From NCBI GenBank assembly GCA_017453005.1, contig JAFTKY010000046.1, positions 1 through 37,416 on the forward strand: a stretch of 37,416 bases of DNA, in the 5' to 3' direction. The position numbers and the translations under genes are program-made. Under the pieces are notes generated by a model. The model saw only the letters and a program-made list of their open reading frames with translations. It did no database searches and was not told the origin of the DNA. The stretch is from Clostridia bacterium (GTDB lineage: Bacteria > Bacillota > Clostridia > Oscillospirales > CAG-272). Each line of letters begins with the position of its first letter. Position 1 is the first letter of the stretch. Shown here in pieces: positions 23,746-32,379 of the stretch.

Positions 23746-23852
23746 GACTTGATTTTAGGAGAATACCCCATGTGATAATTTGTGTATATTGAACGGCAGG
23801 ATACGTAATAAAAATAAGACTTGATTTCAGGAGGATAATTCACGTGATAATT
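23746..23852 (+). promoter_or_regulatory. Duplicated prfB ribosome-binding/start region in the leader
   Basis: The 35-nt segment around the prfB start (23818-23852: GACTTGATTT, AGGAGG, GTGATAATT) has an upstream copy at 23746-23780 with 29 of 35 identical bases, exactly 72 nt away. In the upstream copy the equivalent GTG (23772) opens a 6-codon frame that ends in TGA (23790-23792). An ATG at 23770 is followed at once by TGA TAA, and an ATG at 23734 gives 13 codons also ending at TGA 23773. After the 23790 TGA the same frame stays open into prfB. TGA is the stop codon read only by RF2, so the leader could sense RF2 level. That function is a hypothesis. Confidence 0.5.
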
Positions 23853-24953
23853 GCACTTGAAGAAGCAAAATATAAGCTTGTGGCTCTCAGAGCGGACATA
23901 AAGGAGCTTGACAGCGCGCTCCGCATACCCTTTCTTCGGGAAAGCCTTGTTGAGCTGGAGGCGCAAACGCTTGACCCCATGTTCTGGAACTTCCCCGCAA
24001 AGGCAAACAAGGTAACGCAGGAGATAAAGCAGACGCGCGACACGATAGAAAGATACGAAAGGCTCTGCTCCCGCCTTGAGGACGCAATAGCCCTTGCCGA
24101 GATGGCTATTGAGGAAAACGACGAGGACAGCGTTGAGGAGGTTGTCAGCGAGCTTGCGGCAATAGAGGCAGAAGAGGAAAAGGAGAGAATTTCCGTCCTT
24201 CTCTGCGGTGAATACGACAAAAACAACGCCATAGTCTCCTTCCACCCCGGTGCGGGCGGCACGGAGGCGCAGGACTGGGCGCAGATGCTTTACAGAATGA
24301 TAACGCGTTGGGCAGAAAAGTCGGGCTTTAAGGTAAAGCTTATCGACTGGCTTGACGGCGACGCGGCAGGAATAAAGTCCGCGACCATAACGGTCGAGGG
24401 ACTAAACGCGTACGGATATCTTAAGAGCGAGAACGGTGTTCACCGTCTCGTCCGCGTCTCTCCCTTTGACGCGGCGGGCAGAAGACAGACGTCATTTTCG
24501 TCCATCGAGGTAATGCCCGAATTTGACGAGGTCGACAGCATCGTGCTCCGCGAGGAGGACCTTGACATCACCGCTCACCGCTCGTCGGGTGCGGGCGGTC
24601 AGCACATCAACAAGACTGACTCCGCGATAAGAATTCTGCACAAGCCCACGGGCATCGTGGTCGGCTGTCAGACGGAGAGAAGCCAGCTTCAGAACAAGGA
24701 AACGGCTCTCAAAATGCTCAAGGCTAAGCTCATGGAGATAAAGCTCCGCGAGAGACTTGACACCATTGAGGAGATCCAGGGCAACAAGACCAATATTGAA
24801 TGGGGCGCACAGATACGCTCGTACGTATTCATGCCCTACACGCTCGCAAAGGACACGCGTACGGGATACGAGGACGGAAATATCCAGTCTGTCATGGACG
24901 GAAACATCGACGGCTTTATCAACGCGTACCTTAAAATGAATTCGGCAAAATAA
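23844..24953 (+). CDS. prfB: Peptide chain release factor 2 (RF2)
   Basis: A 369-aa class I release factor recognising UGA and UAA. The specificity tripeptide SPF is at 206-208 and the peptidyl-tRNA hydrolysis motif GGQ at 251-253 (SSGAGGQHINKTDS). The start is GTG at 23844, 9 bases after AGGAGG. The gene is read in one continuous frame: the usual in-frame UGA with +1 frameshift near codon 26 is absent, so autoregulation by that mechanism is lost. A duplicated leader with UGA-ended mini-frames lies just upstream. Confidence 0.97.
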   Translation: MIIALEEAKYKLVALRADIKELDSALRIPFLRESLVELEAQTLDPMFWNFPAKANKVTQEIKQTRDTIERYERLCSRLEDAIALAEMAIEENDEDSVEEVVSELAAIEAEEEKERISVLLCGEYDKNNAIVSFHPGAGGTEAQDWAQMLYRMITRWAEKSGFKVKLIDWLDGDAAGIKSATITVEGLNAYGYLKSENGVHRLVRVSPFDAAGRRQTSFSSIEVMPEFDEVDSIVLREEDLDITAHRSSGAGGQHINKTDSAIRILHKPTGIVVGCQTERSQLQNKETALKMLKAKLMEIKLRERLDTIEEIQGNKTNIEWGAQIRSYVFMPYTLAKDTRTGYEDGNIQSVMDGNIDGFINAYLKMNSAK

Positions 24954-24967
24954 ACGATTATAACAAG

Positions 24968-25002
24968 AAAACGGACAGAGATTTCTCTGTCCGTTTTGTA
25001 TT
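24968..25002 (+). terminator. Terminator of prfB
   Basis: Perfect 11-bp hairpin ACGGACAGAGA-TT-TCTCTGTCCGT (24971-24994) flanked by AAA and TTTT, 15 bp after the prfB stop. Confidence 0.88.
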
Positions 25003-25095
25003 TGATTATTTTGCCGTAGGGGCTGGCGCCCTCGACAGCCCGTTTCGCAATCAATCATCGATCCTTTCGGGAGGAGCAAGCCCCTCCCCTACGAG
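25002..25095. repeat. CGTAGGGG-ended palindromic repeat, second copy
   Basis: Bounded by CGTAGGGG (25015-25022) and CCCCTACG (25086-25093), with the inner stem GGGCTG/CAGCCC. The left flank TTTGATTATT and the right flank AGC are shared with the copy at 22382-22475, while the interior differs. This fits a dispersed non-coding repeat family. Confidence 0.7.
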
Positions 25096-25103
25096 CTTAT
25101 TTT

Positions 25104-25354
25104 AGCCTTCTCCAGCGGAGAAGGTGGCGGCAAAGCCGACGGATGAGGAGAGCACCTTGCCTGATTATTTTCTACAGTTTGATTACACGATTGATAAATA
25201 CTAATAACATACGATTTATCATTATCATATTAACGCAAACCTATCATAGATGGGGCTCTCCTCATCCACCGCAAGCGGTCCCCCTTATTTGCTTCGCAAA
25301 TCCCATCCATCTCGACCAAAGGTCGCGCCACCTTCCCCTCCTTGGGGAAGGCCT
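25104..25354. repeat. MITE-like palindromic element (about 250 bp)
   Basis: Terminal inverted repeats of roughly 26-30 bp: the left (from 25104) is a CCTTCTCC/GGAGAAGG hairpin followed by TGGCG, and the right (to 25354) is CGCCACC followed by a CCTTCCCC/GGGGAAGG hairpin. A perfect 13-bp internal inverted repeat GGATGAGGAGAGC (25141-25153) is matched by its complement at 25254-25266, around an AT-rich core of 100 bp. There is no coding capacity. The right end reaches the TAG stop codon of the adjacent 1380-aa gene. A partial relative lies at 13978-14038. With the preceding repeat it fills the 399-bp gap after prfB. Confidence 0.7.
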
Positions 25355-28300
25355 ATTTCAACGTCGGGTATTTGCCGTTTTGCACGTCGAGAATTGAGAA
25401 ATCCCATATCTCCTCGCTCCAGCCGAGAACTTCGGTATAGAATTCCTTTTGGCTGAGCCGCTCTTTAGTCACGAACGGTGCGCCGCTGTTCTCTTGTCCC
25501 TCTATGCAATAGCAGTTGACTATGGAGGTGGTTGCATGTTGGGGCGCTATGCCGGACACAAACGTACTTATCATATCATCGGAATATACCCCTATCTTAC
25601 CCGTGTTGAGACAGCTTTTTATCTCAACCGTCTTGTCTAAAAAAGAACTGCCCGCGCATATACCACCAACGAACTGCATTTTCATAGCGATAGACTCGTC
25701 ATACAACAATACACTACCTGTGTTCAAGCAATTTTCTACATACAGCGAGCAACCAACATCCCTTGATCCCACTATACCTCCAAGCCCTATGGCGGTTATA
25801 TAAGGTGTATCGCCCTGTTCACTCGTATTTCTGACAATTACGGCTCCGTTGTTTACACAATCGTATATTTCAATCTTTTCCCCACCTGCTGTGTAGCCTA
25901 TTACACCGCCCACGTTCATAATCATGTTGTCTTTTGCGGGGTTGTGAGCTGTTATTTCCACGTACGACGTGCTGTCAACCGAGCAGTTTTTCATAATGAG
26001 ATCGGTGGCACTCGCAACTATTCCTCCGTAGTGGAAATGAGAGGTTGCCGTAGCCATATAGGTAATGCCTTCCATGTGAAGATCGTATATATATCCCGAA
26101 GCCACGCTGAACAGTCCGCCCCAGCCGCCCGTCGCGTTTCCTATGAAGGTCATATTCTTTATAGAATATCCGTTTCCGTTGAATACACCAAGCATTTGAG
26201 GACCGACCTCCCACGAAAGTCCCGAGAGATCAATATCGCCCGTCAGCTCGTAATATCCGTATCCGCTTATCGCCATAAGCTGCTCGGGGGTCGATATATA
26301 GTAAACATTCTCATCCGGTATGTTCACATACGAGGCTTTTATTTTCAGGTCCTTCAAGCCGTCAAGCGTCGACGTGCTGTGGGGACTGCTATAGGTAATA
26401 TCCGTTACGGTGTACGTGACGGTCGTACCAATAGAGGAGCTTGGAAGCTTTGCGTAATACGTATTGTCATCCAATCTCGTCCAGCCCGTAAGAGTTACGT
26501 CACTGACGTTGACGTTATCTCCCTTAAGAGTAACGCTATCAACGGCATATCCCGCGGGATTGTTGAGCGTGATCATGGCATAGATAGTATCTCTCTCAAA
26601 CGCATAAGTGATCATCTTCTGCTCATTATTAACTATCTGCAGTCCCAAAACCTCAAATATATCGTTTACAAATATTGTGGTGTCACTTGCGTATCCGACG
26701 TCATTGACGTATTCTATCGTATTATCCTCGGGATCGATCATCCAGATCTTGTCAACGGTTATATTTACCACGCCGCTGGCAAATTCTTCGTCCAGAGTGA
26801 ACGCAACGTTTACCGTATCCTTTGCCATGGCGTTATTCGCGCTGCATATTTTTCCGTTTATCTGCACTGCCGTCACCTCGGCACCCATAGGATTGTCGAT
26901 CGTGAAGCGCAAGTAGATACTGTCACCCTGATTATACGATGACGCTACCTCGCCTAAAATTTCAAGCGCTGTAACACCTACGTAGGGAGAGGTCTTTACG
27001 GTGTATACCTCCGTCTTTGTCTGTTCGCCCTCGCCGTTATTCAGGTCGTAGCCGTACGTTATTTTCAAGGTATATTCCGTGTACTGCTCAAGGCTGCCAA
27101 ATGAAAACTCCATGCCGCTGACAGTCTCTAAAAGCTCGTCTCCGCTATAAAACTCCGCCATGCAGAATCTGAGGACCGATTGCTCATCCTTAAACAAACA
27201 GCTTCCGCTGAGCGCGTCCGGCTCTCCTATCCATTCAAGCTCAAGAACAGGCTCGGGCTTTGCCTTGGTCTTTGCCTCAATAGTTGCTTCTGTAATCTGC
27301 TCACCCTTGCCGTTGCCAAGGTCGTAGGTGTATTTTACAATGACCTGATACTTCTGTCCCGACAAGAGCTTTGAGAAGTACGCCGTATTGACGTCGTCGA
27401 TCACGGTCTGCTCCTCGCCGCGAACAAGTATGAGCTGCGAGATATATCCCGCACCGTCCTCGTCGGTTACTCTCACGTCAATGCCGAACGACGTATATTC
27501 GTCAAGCTCCTCTTCCTTGGGATCCAGGAGGCTGATCTCCACCGTGGGTACTTTTTTGGCAAGCGTCTGCACGACGAGAGTATCAACCGCAGTCTGCTCT
27601 CCCTTGCCGTCGCCAAGGTCATACGCGTAGGTCGCTCTGACCGTGTACTCGTTGTCGGTAAGCAATCCCGCGAATTCTCTGATCGTGAAGTCTTCAGGTG
27701 AATTTATTACCTTGTCTCCGTGGAGAAGCTCGATCGAGACAAGCTCTCCAACGCCGTCAAAGTCGGTTGTGGAAAGAAATAAGGTAAAGGCGGTATGCTC
27801 TGCCTTATTCAGCGTCAGTCTTACCGTGGGTACGATCTTTGCAAGTGTCGTTACATCAAGCTCGCCCGTCACGGTATGCTCTCCCGTGTTATCGTTGAGG
27901 TCGTAGGTATACGTCACTCTCACGGTGTAGTCATTACCAGTGAAAAGTCCCGTAAACTCGCGGACGGTAAGGTCGGAAAGCTCAGATACTACCTCGTCGC
28001 CCCGGAGAATCTCAATGGCACTTATCTGTCCTACGCTGTCCTCGTCCGTCGCGGTTATTCTGAAGCCGATGGATGTATAGCTCAGGCTGTCAAGCACCAC
28101 CACTACTCCAGGCGTCTGCTTTGCCTCGGTAGTAAAGTCAAGAGAGGTGCTCTCCGTCTTATCTCCGTTTATATAGGTGGCAACAAGAGTATATTCGTAA
28201 TTGGACAAAAGATTGGTTATCTCCGTCGCAGCCGTATCAAGCTCACGCAGGAGCGTATCGCCGTGATAGAGCGAAAGGGACGTAATGGTCTTGTTCTCAA

Positions 28301-29495
28301 AATTTTCGTTCCAGACAACTCCGAAGGACACACTCTCCTGCCCTATCTCCACCGTGTCAAACGCCATTATGCCCTCGGTGTAGAACTCCTTGCCCGCGAG
28401 CAGGTATCTGTCGTATCCCTTACCGTCAAGACGGTCGTAGCAGGCAACGATAGCATACTGATAATACGTTGAGGTCTTCAGATTTTCAAATACGATCTCA
28501 TGCTCCTCGCCTGCTGTCAGCTCTATCTGCTCGATAAGCGTCTCACCGTCCATCAAAACGGCGTAAAGCTTGCCCTCGGTTATCTCAAGAAGGCCGAGAA
28601 TATCCTTTACAGTCACGCTGAAGGACATCTTATTTATTCCAACGATCTCGTCCGTTACCGTGGCGGTAGGCTGCTTTTCGCTGTAAACACCCACCTTGAC
28701 GGTACGGTCACCGTCCATGATAACGTCCTTTATCTCTGTGCCGTCGATATATTTTATCGCGTCAATAGTGTATTCGATAAGGCCCTCCGCCTCGCCTACG
28801 TTGACCTTGAGGATAAGGTTCTCCATATCCGAGCCCTCCTCGAACATATACGAGGAGTACTTTTTGCCGTTGAGAGTAAAGGACATTATCTCAAAGCTGT
28901 CGGGGTTGGAGATGTGTACGGTTATATAAAGGTCCTGATTGGGCTGTGCGGTATACATGTCCTGCGCGGGAATGGTGATGGTAATATTCTCATCGACTAT
29001 TTCCTCTGCGGGCTTGTTGTGTCCGTTATGATTTCCGTTATCGCCGTTATTTCCGTTACCGTTTCCGTTGTTGCCGTTGTTGCCGTTTTGTGGGCCAAGC
29101 TGCTCAAACGCGGTAATATACAAGCTCTCATACGTTGCAGAAAGGAAGGTCACTCCGCCGCTCTGTGCAGCGGATACGGGGTCTGTATTTGGCGTCTCTA
29201 TCTTATCGGAGACAGACATTCCCTGATAGATAGGCACCTGCTTTTCTACGGGGATTATGGGCTCGGTCGGCTGCTCAACGTCAGGACCGTCGGGGCCTCG
29301 CATCAAAAGCACGATAAGCGTCGACGTCAAAAGCGCTACGAGCGTGATTATCGCCACCAGCAGCACCGCAAGTCTTCTTCCGCGGCGTTTTCCCATTGCG
29401 GCTATGAGCTTTGCTCTTTTCAGAGTGCTTTTTTCAATTATTTCACCGTCAATTCTTGAAAGTATCTCAAGGTTCATTTCCTGCTTCTTGTTCAC
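25353..29495 (-). CDS. Giant single-pass membrane protein with FN3-like repeats and GLUG-like C-terminus, coupled to a sigma factor
   Basis: A 1380-aa protein starting at GTG 29495 (GGAGG upstream), overlapping the sigma-factor stop by 4 nt. Residues 1-41 are short, basic and cytoplasmic (NLEILSRIDGEIIEKSTLK), resembling the N-termini of membrane proteins encoded next to ECF sigma factors. One transmembrane helix lies at about 42-65. An Asn/Gly-rich linker (136-160) follows. About six repeats of roughly 95 residues (270-860) end in patterns such as YTYDLGNGKGEQ and resemble FN3 or Ig-like modules. A beta-rich region leads to the C-terminus (about 1115-1380), with YYISTPEQLMAISGY, repeated GGI/CLNTG motifs and an ending ILDVQNGKYPTLK, typical of GLUG-type beta-helix proteins. 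It is likely an extracellular sensor or adhesin that controls the sigma factor; that role is inferred from coupling and topology. Confidence 0.85.
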   Translation of the reverse strand: MNKKQEMNLEILSRIDGEIIEKSTLKRAKLIAAMGKRRGRRLAVLLVAIITLVALLTSTLIVLLMRGPDGPDVEQPTEPIIPVEKQVPIYQGMSVSDKIETPNTDPVSAAQSGGVTFLSATYESLYITAFEQLGPQNGNNGNNGNGNGNNGDNGNHNGHNKPAEEIVDENITITIPAQDMYTAQPNQDLYITVHISNPDSFEIMSFTLNGKKYSSYMFEEGSDMENLILKVNVGEAEGLIEYTIDAIKYIDGTEIKDVIMDGDRTVKVGVYSEKQPTATVTDEIVGINKMSFSVTVKDILGLLEITEGKLYAVLMDGETLIEQIELTAGEEHEIVFENLKTSTYYQYAIVACYDRLDGKGYDRYLLAGKEFYTEGIMAFDTVEIGQESVSFGVVWNENFENKTITSLSLYHGDTLLRELDTAATEITNLLSNYEYTLVATYINGDKTESTSLDFTTEAKQTPGVVVVLDSLSYTSIGFRITATDEDSVGQISAIEILRGDEVVSELSDLTVREFTGLFTGNDYTVRVTYTYDLNDNTGEHTVTGELDVTTLAKIVPTVRLTLNKAEHTAFTLFLSTTDFDGVGELVSIELLHGDKVINSPEDFTIREFAGLLTDNEYTVRATYAYDLGDGKGEQTAVDTLVVQTLAKKVPTVEISLLDPKEEELDEYTSFGIDVRVTDEDGAGYISQLILVRGEEQTVIDDVNTAYFSKLLSGQKYQVIVKYTYDLGNGKGEQITEATIEAKTKAKPEPVLELEWIGEPDALSGSCLFKDEQSVLRFCMAEFYSGDELLETVSGMEFSFGSLEQYTEYTLKITYGYDLNNGEGEQTKTEVYTVKTSPYVGVTALEILGEVASSYNQGDSIYLRFTIDNPMGAEVTAVQINGKICSANNAMAKDTVNVAFTLDEEFASGVVNITVDKIWMIDPEDNTIEYVNDVGYASDTTIFVNDIFEVLGLQIVNNEQKMITYAFERDTIYAMITLNNPAGYAVDSVTLKGDNVNVSDVTLTGWTRLDDNTYYAKLPSSSIGTTVTYTVTDITYSSPHSTSTLDGLKDLKIKASYVNIPDENVYYISTPEQLMAISGYGYYELTGDIDLSGLSWEVGPQMLGVFNGNGYSIKNMTFIGNATGGWGGLFSVASGYIYDLHMEGITYMATATSHFHYGGIVASATDLIMKNCSVDSTSYVEITAHNPAKDNMIMNVGGVIGYTAGGEKIEIYDCVNNGAVIVRNTSEQGDTPYITAIGLGGIVGSRDVGCSLYVENCLNTGSVLLYDESIAMKMQFVGGICAGSSFLDKTVEIKSCLNTGKIGVYSDDMISTFVSGIAPQHATTSIVNCYCIEGQENSGAPFVTKERLSQKEFYTEVLGWSEEIWDFSILDVQNGKYPTLK

Positions 29496-30085
29496 GGTGT
29501 ATAGCCCTCCTTTTCAAGCGCTTCCCTCAGCTCCTGCCTCATGTTATGTAAAGCTCGGGAGACGGTCTTTTCACTGACACCCAGCATTTTCGCAATGTCT
29601 GTAATATAGTCCGCATAGTAATATCTGCAAACGAATATAAGCTGATCGCGGTCACTAAGTCCCTTGAGATATATATTGAGCGCCTCGGCAATAGCGACGA
29701 TCTTGTCGTGCTCGTTGTCGGTCGGATCGTATATCATGCTCTCGTCTATCTCGTCAAGAGATACTATAAGCTCACTCGGTATACGGCGCGAGGCGTGGTT
29801 CTGTCTGTACTTGTCAACGGCGACGTTTCGCATTATCTTCGCCAGAAAGACCTGCAAAATATTAGGTCTTGTCGGCGGGATAGTATTCCACGTGCCGAGG
29901 TACGTGTCGTTGAGACATTCCTCGCAGTCCAACCTGTCGTGGACGATATTGTACGCTATCGTGTAGAGATAATTGCGGTACTTTTTGTCCGTCTCGTCGA
30001 TCGCGCTCTCGTCTCTGTCCCAATAGAGTTGAACTATTTTGTCATCCTCAAGCAGAGCGTTTTTGTTTCTTTGATTGTTTTCCAT
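29492..30085 (-). CDS. ECF-like RNA polymerase sigma-70 family factor
   Basis: A 197-aa sigma factor. Region 2 spans about 35-100 (YLYTIAYNIVHDRLDCEECL, then FLAKIMRNVAVDKYRQ), with the ECF-type D-x-x-D-C-E-E pattern. Region 4 is at about 140-192 (LSDRDQLIFVCRYYYADYI, then a helix-turn-helix IAKMLGVSEKTVSRALHNMR). The linker between them is fairly long and acidic. Regions 1 and 3 are absent, as in ECF factors. It is the first gene of a two-gene operon with the giant membrane protein, behind a canonical housekeeping promoter, with a leader of about 105 nt. Confidence 0.92.
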   Translation of the reverse strand: MENNQRNKNALLEDDKIVQLYWDRDESAIDETDKKYRNYLYTIAYNIVHDRLDCEECLNDTYLGTWNTIPPTRPNILQVFLAKIMRNVAVDKYRQNHASRRIPSELIVSLDEIDESMIYDPTDNEHDKIVAIAEALNIYLKGLSDRDQLIFVCRYYYADYITDIAKMLGVSEKTVSRALHNMRQELREALEKEGYTP

Positions 30086-30197
30086 GGTGCATCCTTTCGT
30101 TTTTCGTTAGGGTCCTCTATAAATACAAGTCGCAAAAATAAGCGCGGACCGGACACGAAAAACGGGGTAAATATAAAAAATATTATTTATTATAAAT

Positions 30198-30226
30198 ATT
30201 ATACATCGCAAGGCACAAAATGTCAA
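30198..30226 (-). promoter_or_regulatory. Promoter of the sigma-factor operon
   Basis: On the minus strand TTGACA (30221-30226), 17 bases, TATAAT (30198-30203). The box sequences suggest basal transcription by the housekeeping sigma. An extra promoter recognised by the encoded sigma was not identified. Confidence 0.8.
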
Positions 30227-30266
30227 ACATAAACAGTTCAGTTACAGCCGTATGATTTAATAATTA

Positions 30267-30295
30267 TTGACAAATTCACGATCTCATGATATAAT
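30267..30295 (+). promoter_or_regulatory. Promoter of the small lipoprotein gene
   Basis: TTGACA (30267-30272), 17 bases, TATAAT (30290-30295). It is divergent from the sigma-operon promoter, the two -35 boxes being about 40 bp apart, so shared regulation is possible. Confidence 0.85.
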
Positions 30296-30342
30296 GACAT
30301 TGTACCGTAAAACCATCAATACATATCTTACAAGGAGGCAAC

Positions 30343-30789
30343 ATGAAAAAATTTTTATCTTTACTCGTTATTATCGCACTTTGTCTTGGCTGCACGGCAA
30401 TGATAACCGCGTGCGATAAGGAAAAAGAAGAAGAAAACGTTGAAAAAGAAATCGCCGGCACTTACGAAATGACCGACATTTCGGGAAGCATCGTCTACAA
30501 TGGCGAAACAACGACGCTTTCAAAGGATCTGTATGACTACTACCGCATCATTTTCAACGAGGACGGCACCGCAAAGGTTGAAAGCAAGGGTGCAGGCACC
30601 ACGGCAAAGGTCGAGCAGGACGGCACTTGGAAGTGGACGGGAGAAAAGATCGAGCTCCGAAGTGAAAATAGCGGCGTGACCGTTGTCGAAGAAATGGAAT
30701 GGGATGACGGCGTTATTACTTATACGGCAAATCAGTCTGCACAGGGCATGACCGTTACCATGACCATTACACTTGAAAAGCAATCATAA
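30343..30789 (+). CDS. Small lipoprotein with a lipocalin-like domain
   Basis: A 148-aa exported lipoprotein. The signal peptide has a basic start (MKK), a hydrophobic core and a lipobox ending at Cys24 (MITAC). A charged DKEKEEENVEKE linker precedes a beta-strand-rich domain (about 38-148) with GTYEM at the start and alternating strands such as GTWKWTGEKIELRS. This resembles small lipocalin-like domains common in Clostridia lipoproteins. AAGGAGG (30332-30338) precedes the ATG. Function is unknown. The divergent arrangement with the sigma-factor operon makes it a candidate target or accessory of that system. Confidence 0.85.
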   Translation: MKKFLSLLVIIALCLGCTAMITACDKEKEEENVEKEIAGTYEMTDISGSIVYNGETTTLSKDLYDYYRIIFNEDGTAKVESKGAGTTAKVEQDGTWKWTGEKIELRSENSGVTVVEEMEWDDGVITYTANQSAQGMTVTMTITLEKQS

Positions 30790-30798
30790 AATTAAAGT

Positions 30799-30834
30799 AA
30801 AACAGCTCATTCCCACGGGAATGAGCTGTTTTTT
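30799..30834. terminator. Bidirectional terminator between lipoprotein and esterase genes
   Basis: Perfect 12-bp hairpin CAGCTCATTCCC-AC-GGGAATGAGCTG (30803-30828) with TTTTTT on the plus side and AAAA (U-run on the minus transcript) on the other. It lies between two convergent genes and can serve both. Confidence 0.9.
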
Positions 30835-30859
30835 CAGCCGCCAAGTGCTGAACATATAA

Positions 30860-32344
30860 TTATTCCGTTACCTTCAGGCTGAACGCGGGTGCGGGGAGAT
30901 TATTTCCGCCGCGCAGGTCTGCATTCTCGGGGGTAACTATGGGAAAATACGCGTAATTTATCTGCGATGCGTCCACGCCCTCGGGTACGTCTACTGTGAC
31001 GGCACAGCGGCTGCTTATTGTTGCCTTCACGGGCGTCTGGCTGTCGCGCGCGCCGACCGAGAAGCCCTGAACGCTCTTGTCAAGGCTGCCCACGGGATCA
31101 AGCCCCGACACGCAAAGTCCCGCAGAGACATTAGTAAAGTCGACCGTTATCCTTGTCTTGTCCGACGAAAGTCTTGCAGATACGGGCATAGGCGAGGAGA
31201 CCTCCGTTTCCTTCCCTACGCCGTACTCACGGGCAAGGATAAGGGCGGCAAGTCGCTCTCCGACCTCGAGCTTTCGGGGGGAGTGCGCCCAGTCCTCATA
31301 GTCCTCGGGAGAGCCGAGGTCCATGGAAACAGTCAGCGTGGAATTGGGAATAAGCTTTAATGCGTCCACCTGCTTTACGCGGATGACGTCAAGCCACGGG
31401 AAGAACTGCGCGCCCTCCGAGCGATAGCTTGAGATCTGAATATTGTAAAACGGGAAGTCTCTGCCAAATCTCTTGCGCTCGTCTGCAACAAGAAGCGCAA
31501 GCTCAAGGTCGTATCTCTGTGCAAGGTTAGGGTCTCCGCCCTCGCTCTCGCCCTGGAAATACATCATTCCCTTGAACGGGAGCTTCAAGAACGGGTGAAT
31601 GAGGGTGTTATAATATCCCGCCTCGCGCACGTTTGCGCCGTAGTTGTAGCCTATCTCATGCGCTACGTCCTCGGGAAGCAGCTCGCGAATACACGCGCCT
31701 CCCGCACACATCATGACGATTCCAATGGGCACGTCGGTCTTTTTTATCATTTCTCTGCCGAAATAATATCCCATAGCCGAGAAGGACAATGACGCCGCCT
31801 CGTCGGGGCGTTTCCAGCACCATTCGGGGTTAATTACGTCGGGCTGAGGTGCTTCGCAATATTCCTGATGGGTATAGACGAATGCCTGCGTTTGCGAAAA
31901 CAGACGGAAATTGTCACCGTCGTAAAAATCAATGCTCGGAGTGAGCGTCATGCAGGGCGCGAGGTTGAGCTCGGCGTTTGACTGACCGCCTATAAACCAT
32001 ACGTCGCCCACGAGTATATCCTCAAATATGACCTCATGGCCGAGATCGTCGTATATTTTCATGGTCTGCCCCTCGTAAACGCAAAGGTGGGGCAAAAAGC
32101 GGAGAGACCATACGTTGTCCTCACCGACGGTGGTGAAGCTTCCCTCACCCATAAATTCGCCCTTGACGGTGCTGCCCACGGCAGTTGAAAAGCCCCATAC
32201 CGTAATGGGCTGCTCGCGTTGGAGCACCATGTGGGACGAGAAAACACCCGACACCTTAAATTCGGGGCATATCCACGTGTTTTTTGAGCTTGCATCGGCA
32301 AGCTTTTTTTCGCTTGTCGGAAGCGCGGGAGACGTTTGTGACAT
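30860..32344 (-). CDS. Sialate O-acetylesterase-like SGNH hydrolase
   Basis: A 494-aa protein of the sialate 9-O-acetylesterase family, which removes acetyl groups from sialic acids or other acetylated sugars. VFSSHMVLQREQPITVWG (34-51) is the typical opening. DVWFIGGQSNAEL (114-126) carries the nucleophile Ser122. MYFQGESEGGDP is the block V-like region, and a beta-sandwich follows. No signal peptide is visible, so it probably acts in the cytoplasm on imported sugars. No sialic acid catabolism genes are nearby. It is monocistronic, with its own promoter and a shared terminator. Confidence 0.9.
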   Translation of the reverse strand: MSQTSPALPTSEKKLADASSKNTWICPEFKVSGVFSSHMVLQREQPITVWGFSTAVGSTVKGEFMGEGSFTTVGEDNVWSLRFLPHLCVYEGQTMKIYDDLGHEVIFEDILVGDVWFIGGQSNAELNLAPCMTLTPSIDFYDGDNFRLFSQTQAFVYTHQEYCEAPQPDVINPEWCWKRPDEAASLSFSAMGYYFGREMIKKTDVPIGIVMMCAGGACIRELLPEDVAHEIGYNYGANVREAGYYNTLIHPFLKLPFKGMMYFQGESEGGDPNLAQRYDLELALLVADERKRFGRDFPFYNIQISSYRSEGAQFFPWLDVIRVKQVDALKLIPNSTLTVSMDLGSPEDYEDWAHSPRKLEVGERLAALILAREYGVGKETEVSSPMPVSARLSSDKTRITVDFTNVSAGLCVSGLDPVGSLDKSVQGFSVGARDSQTPVKATISSRCAVTVDVPEGVDASQINYAYFPIVTPENADLRGGNNLPAPAFSLKVTE

Positions 32345-32379
32345 AATTGTACTTCCTTTTTTGGAGTTTTATTAGTTTG

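Noticed and set aside
23844..23960. Programmed +1 frameshift in prfB
   Set aside because: The gene is open in a single frame from GTG 23844 to the stop; no CTT-TGA site occurs in the N-terminal region.
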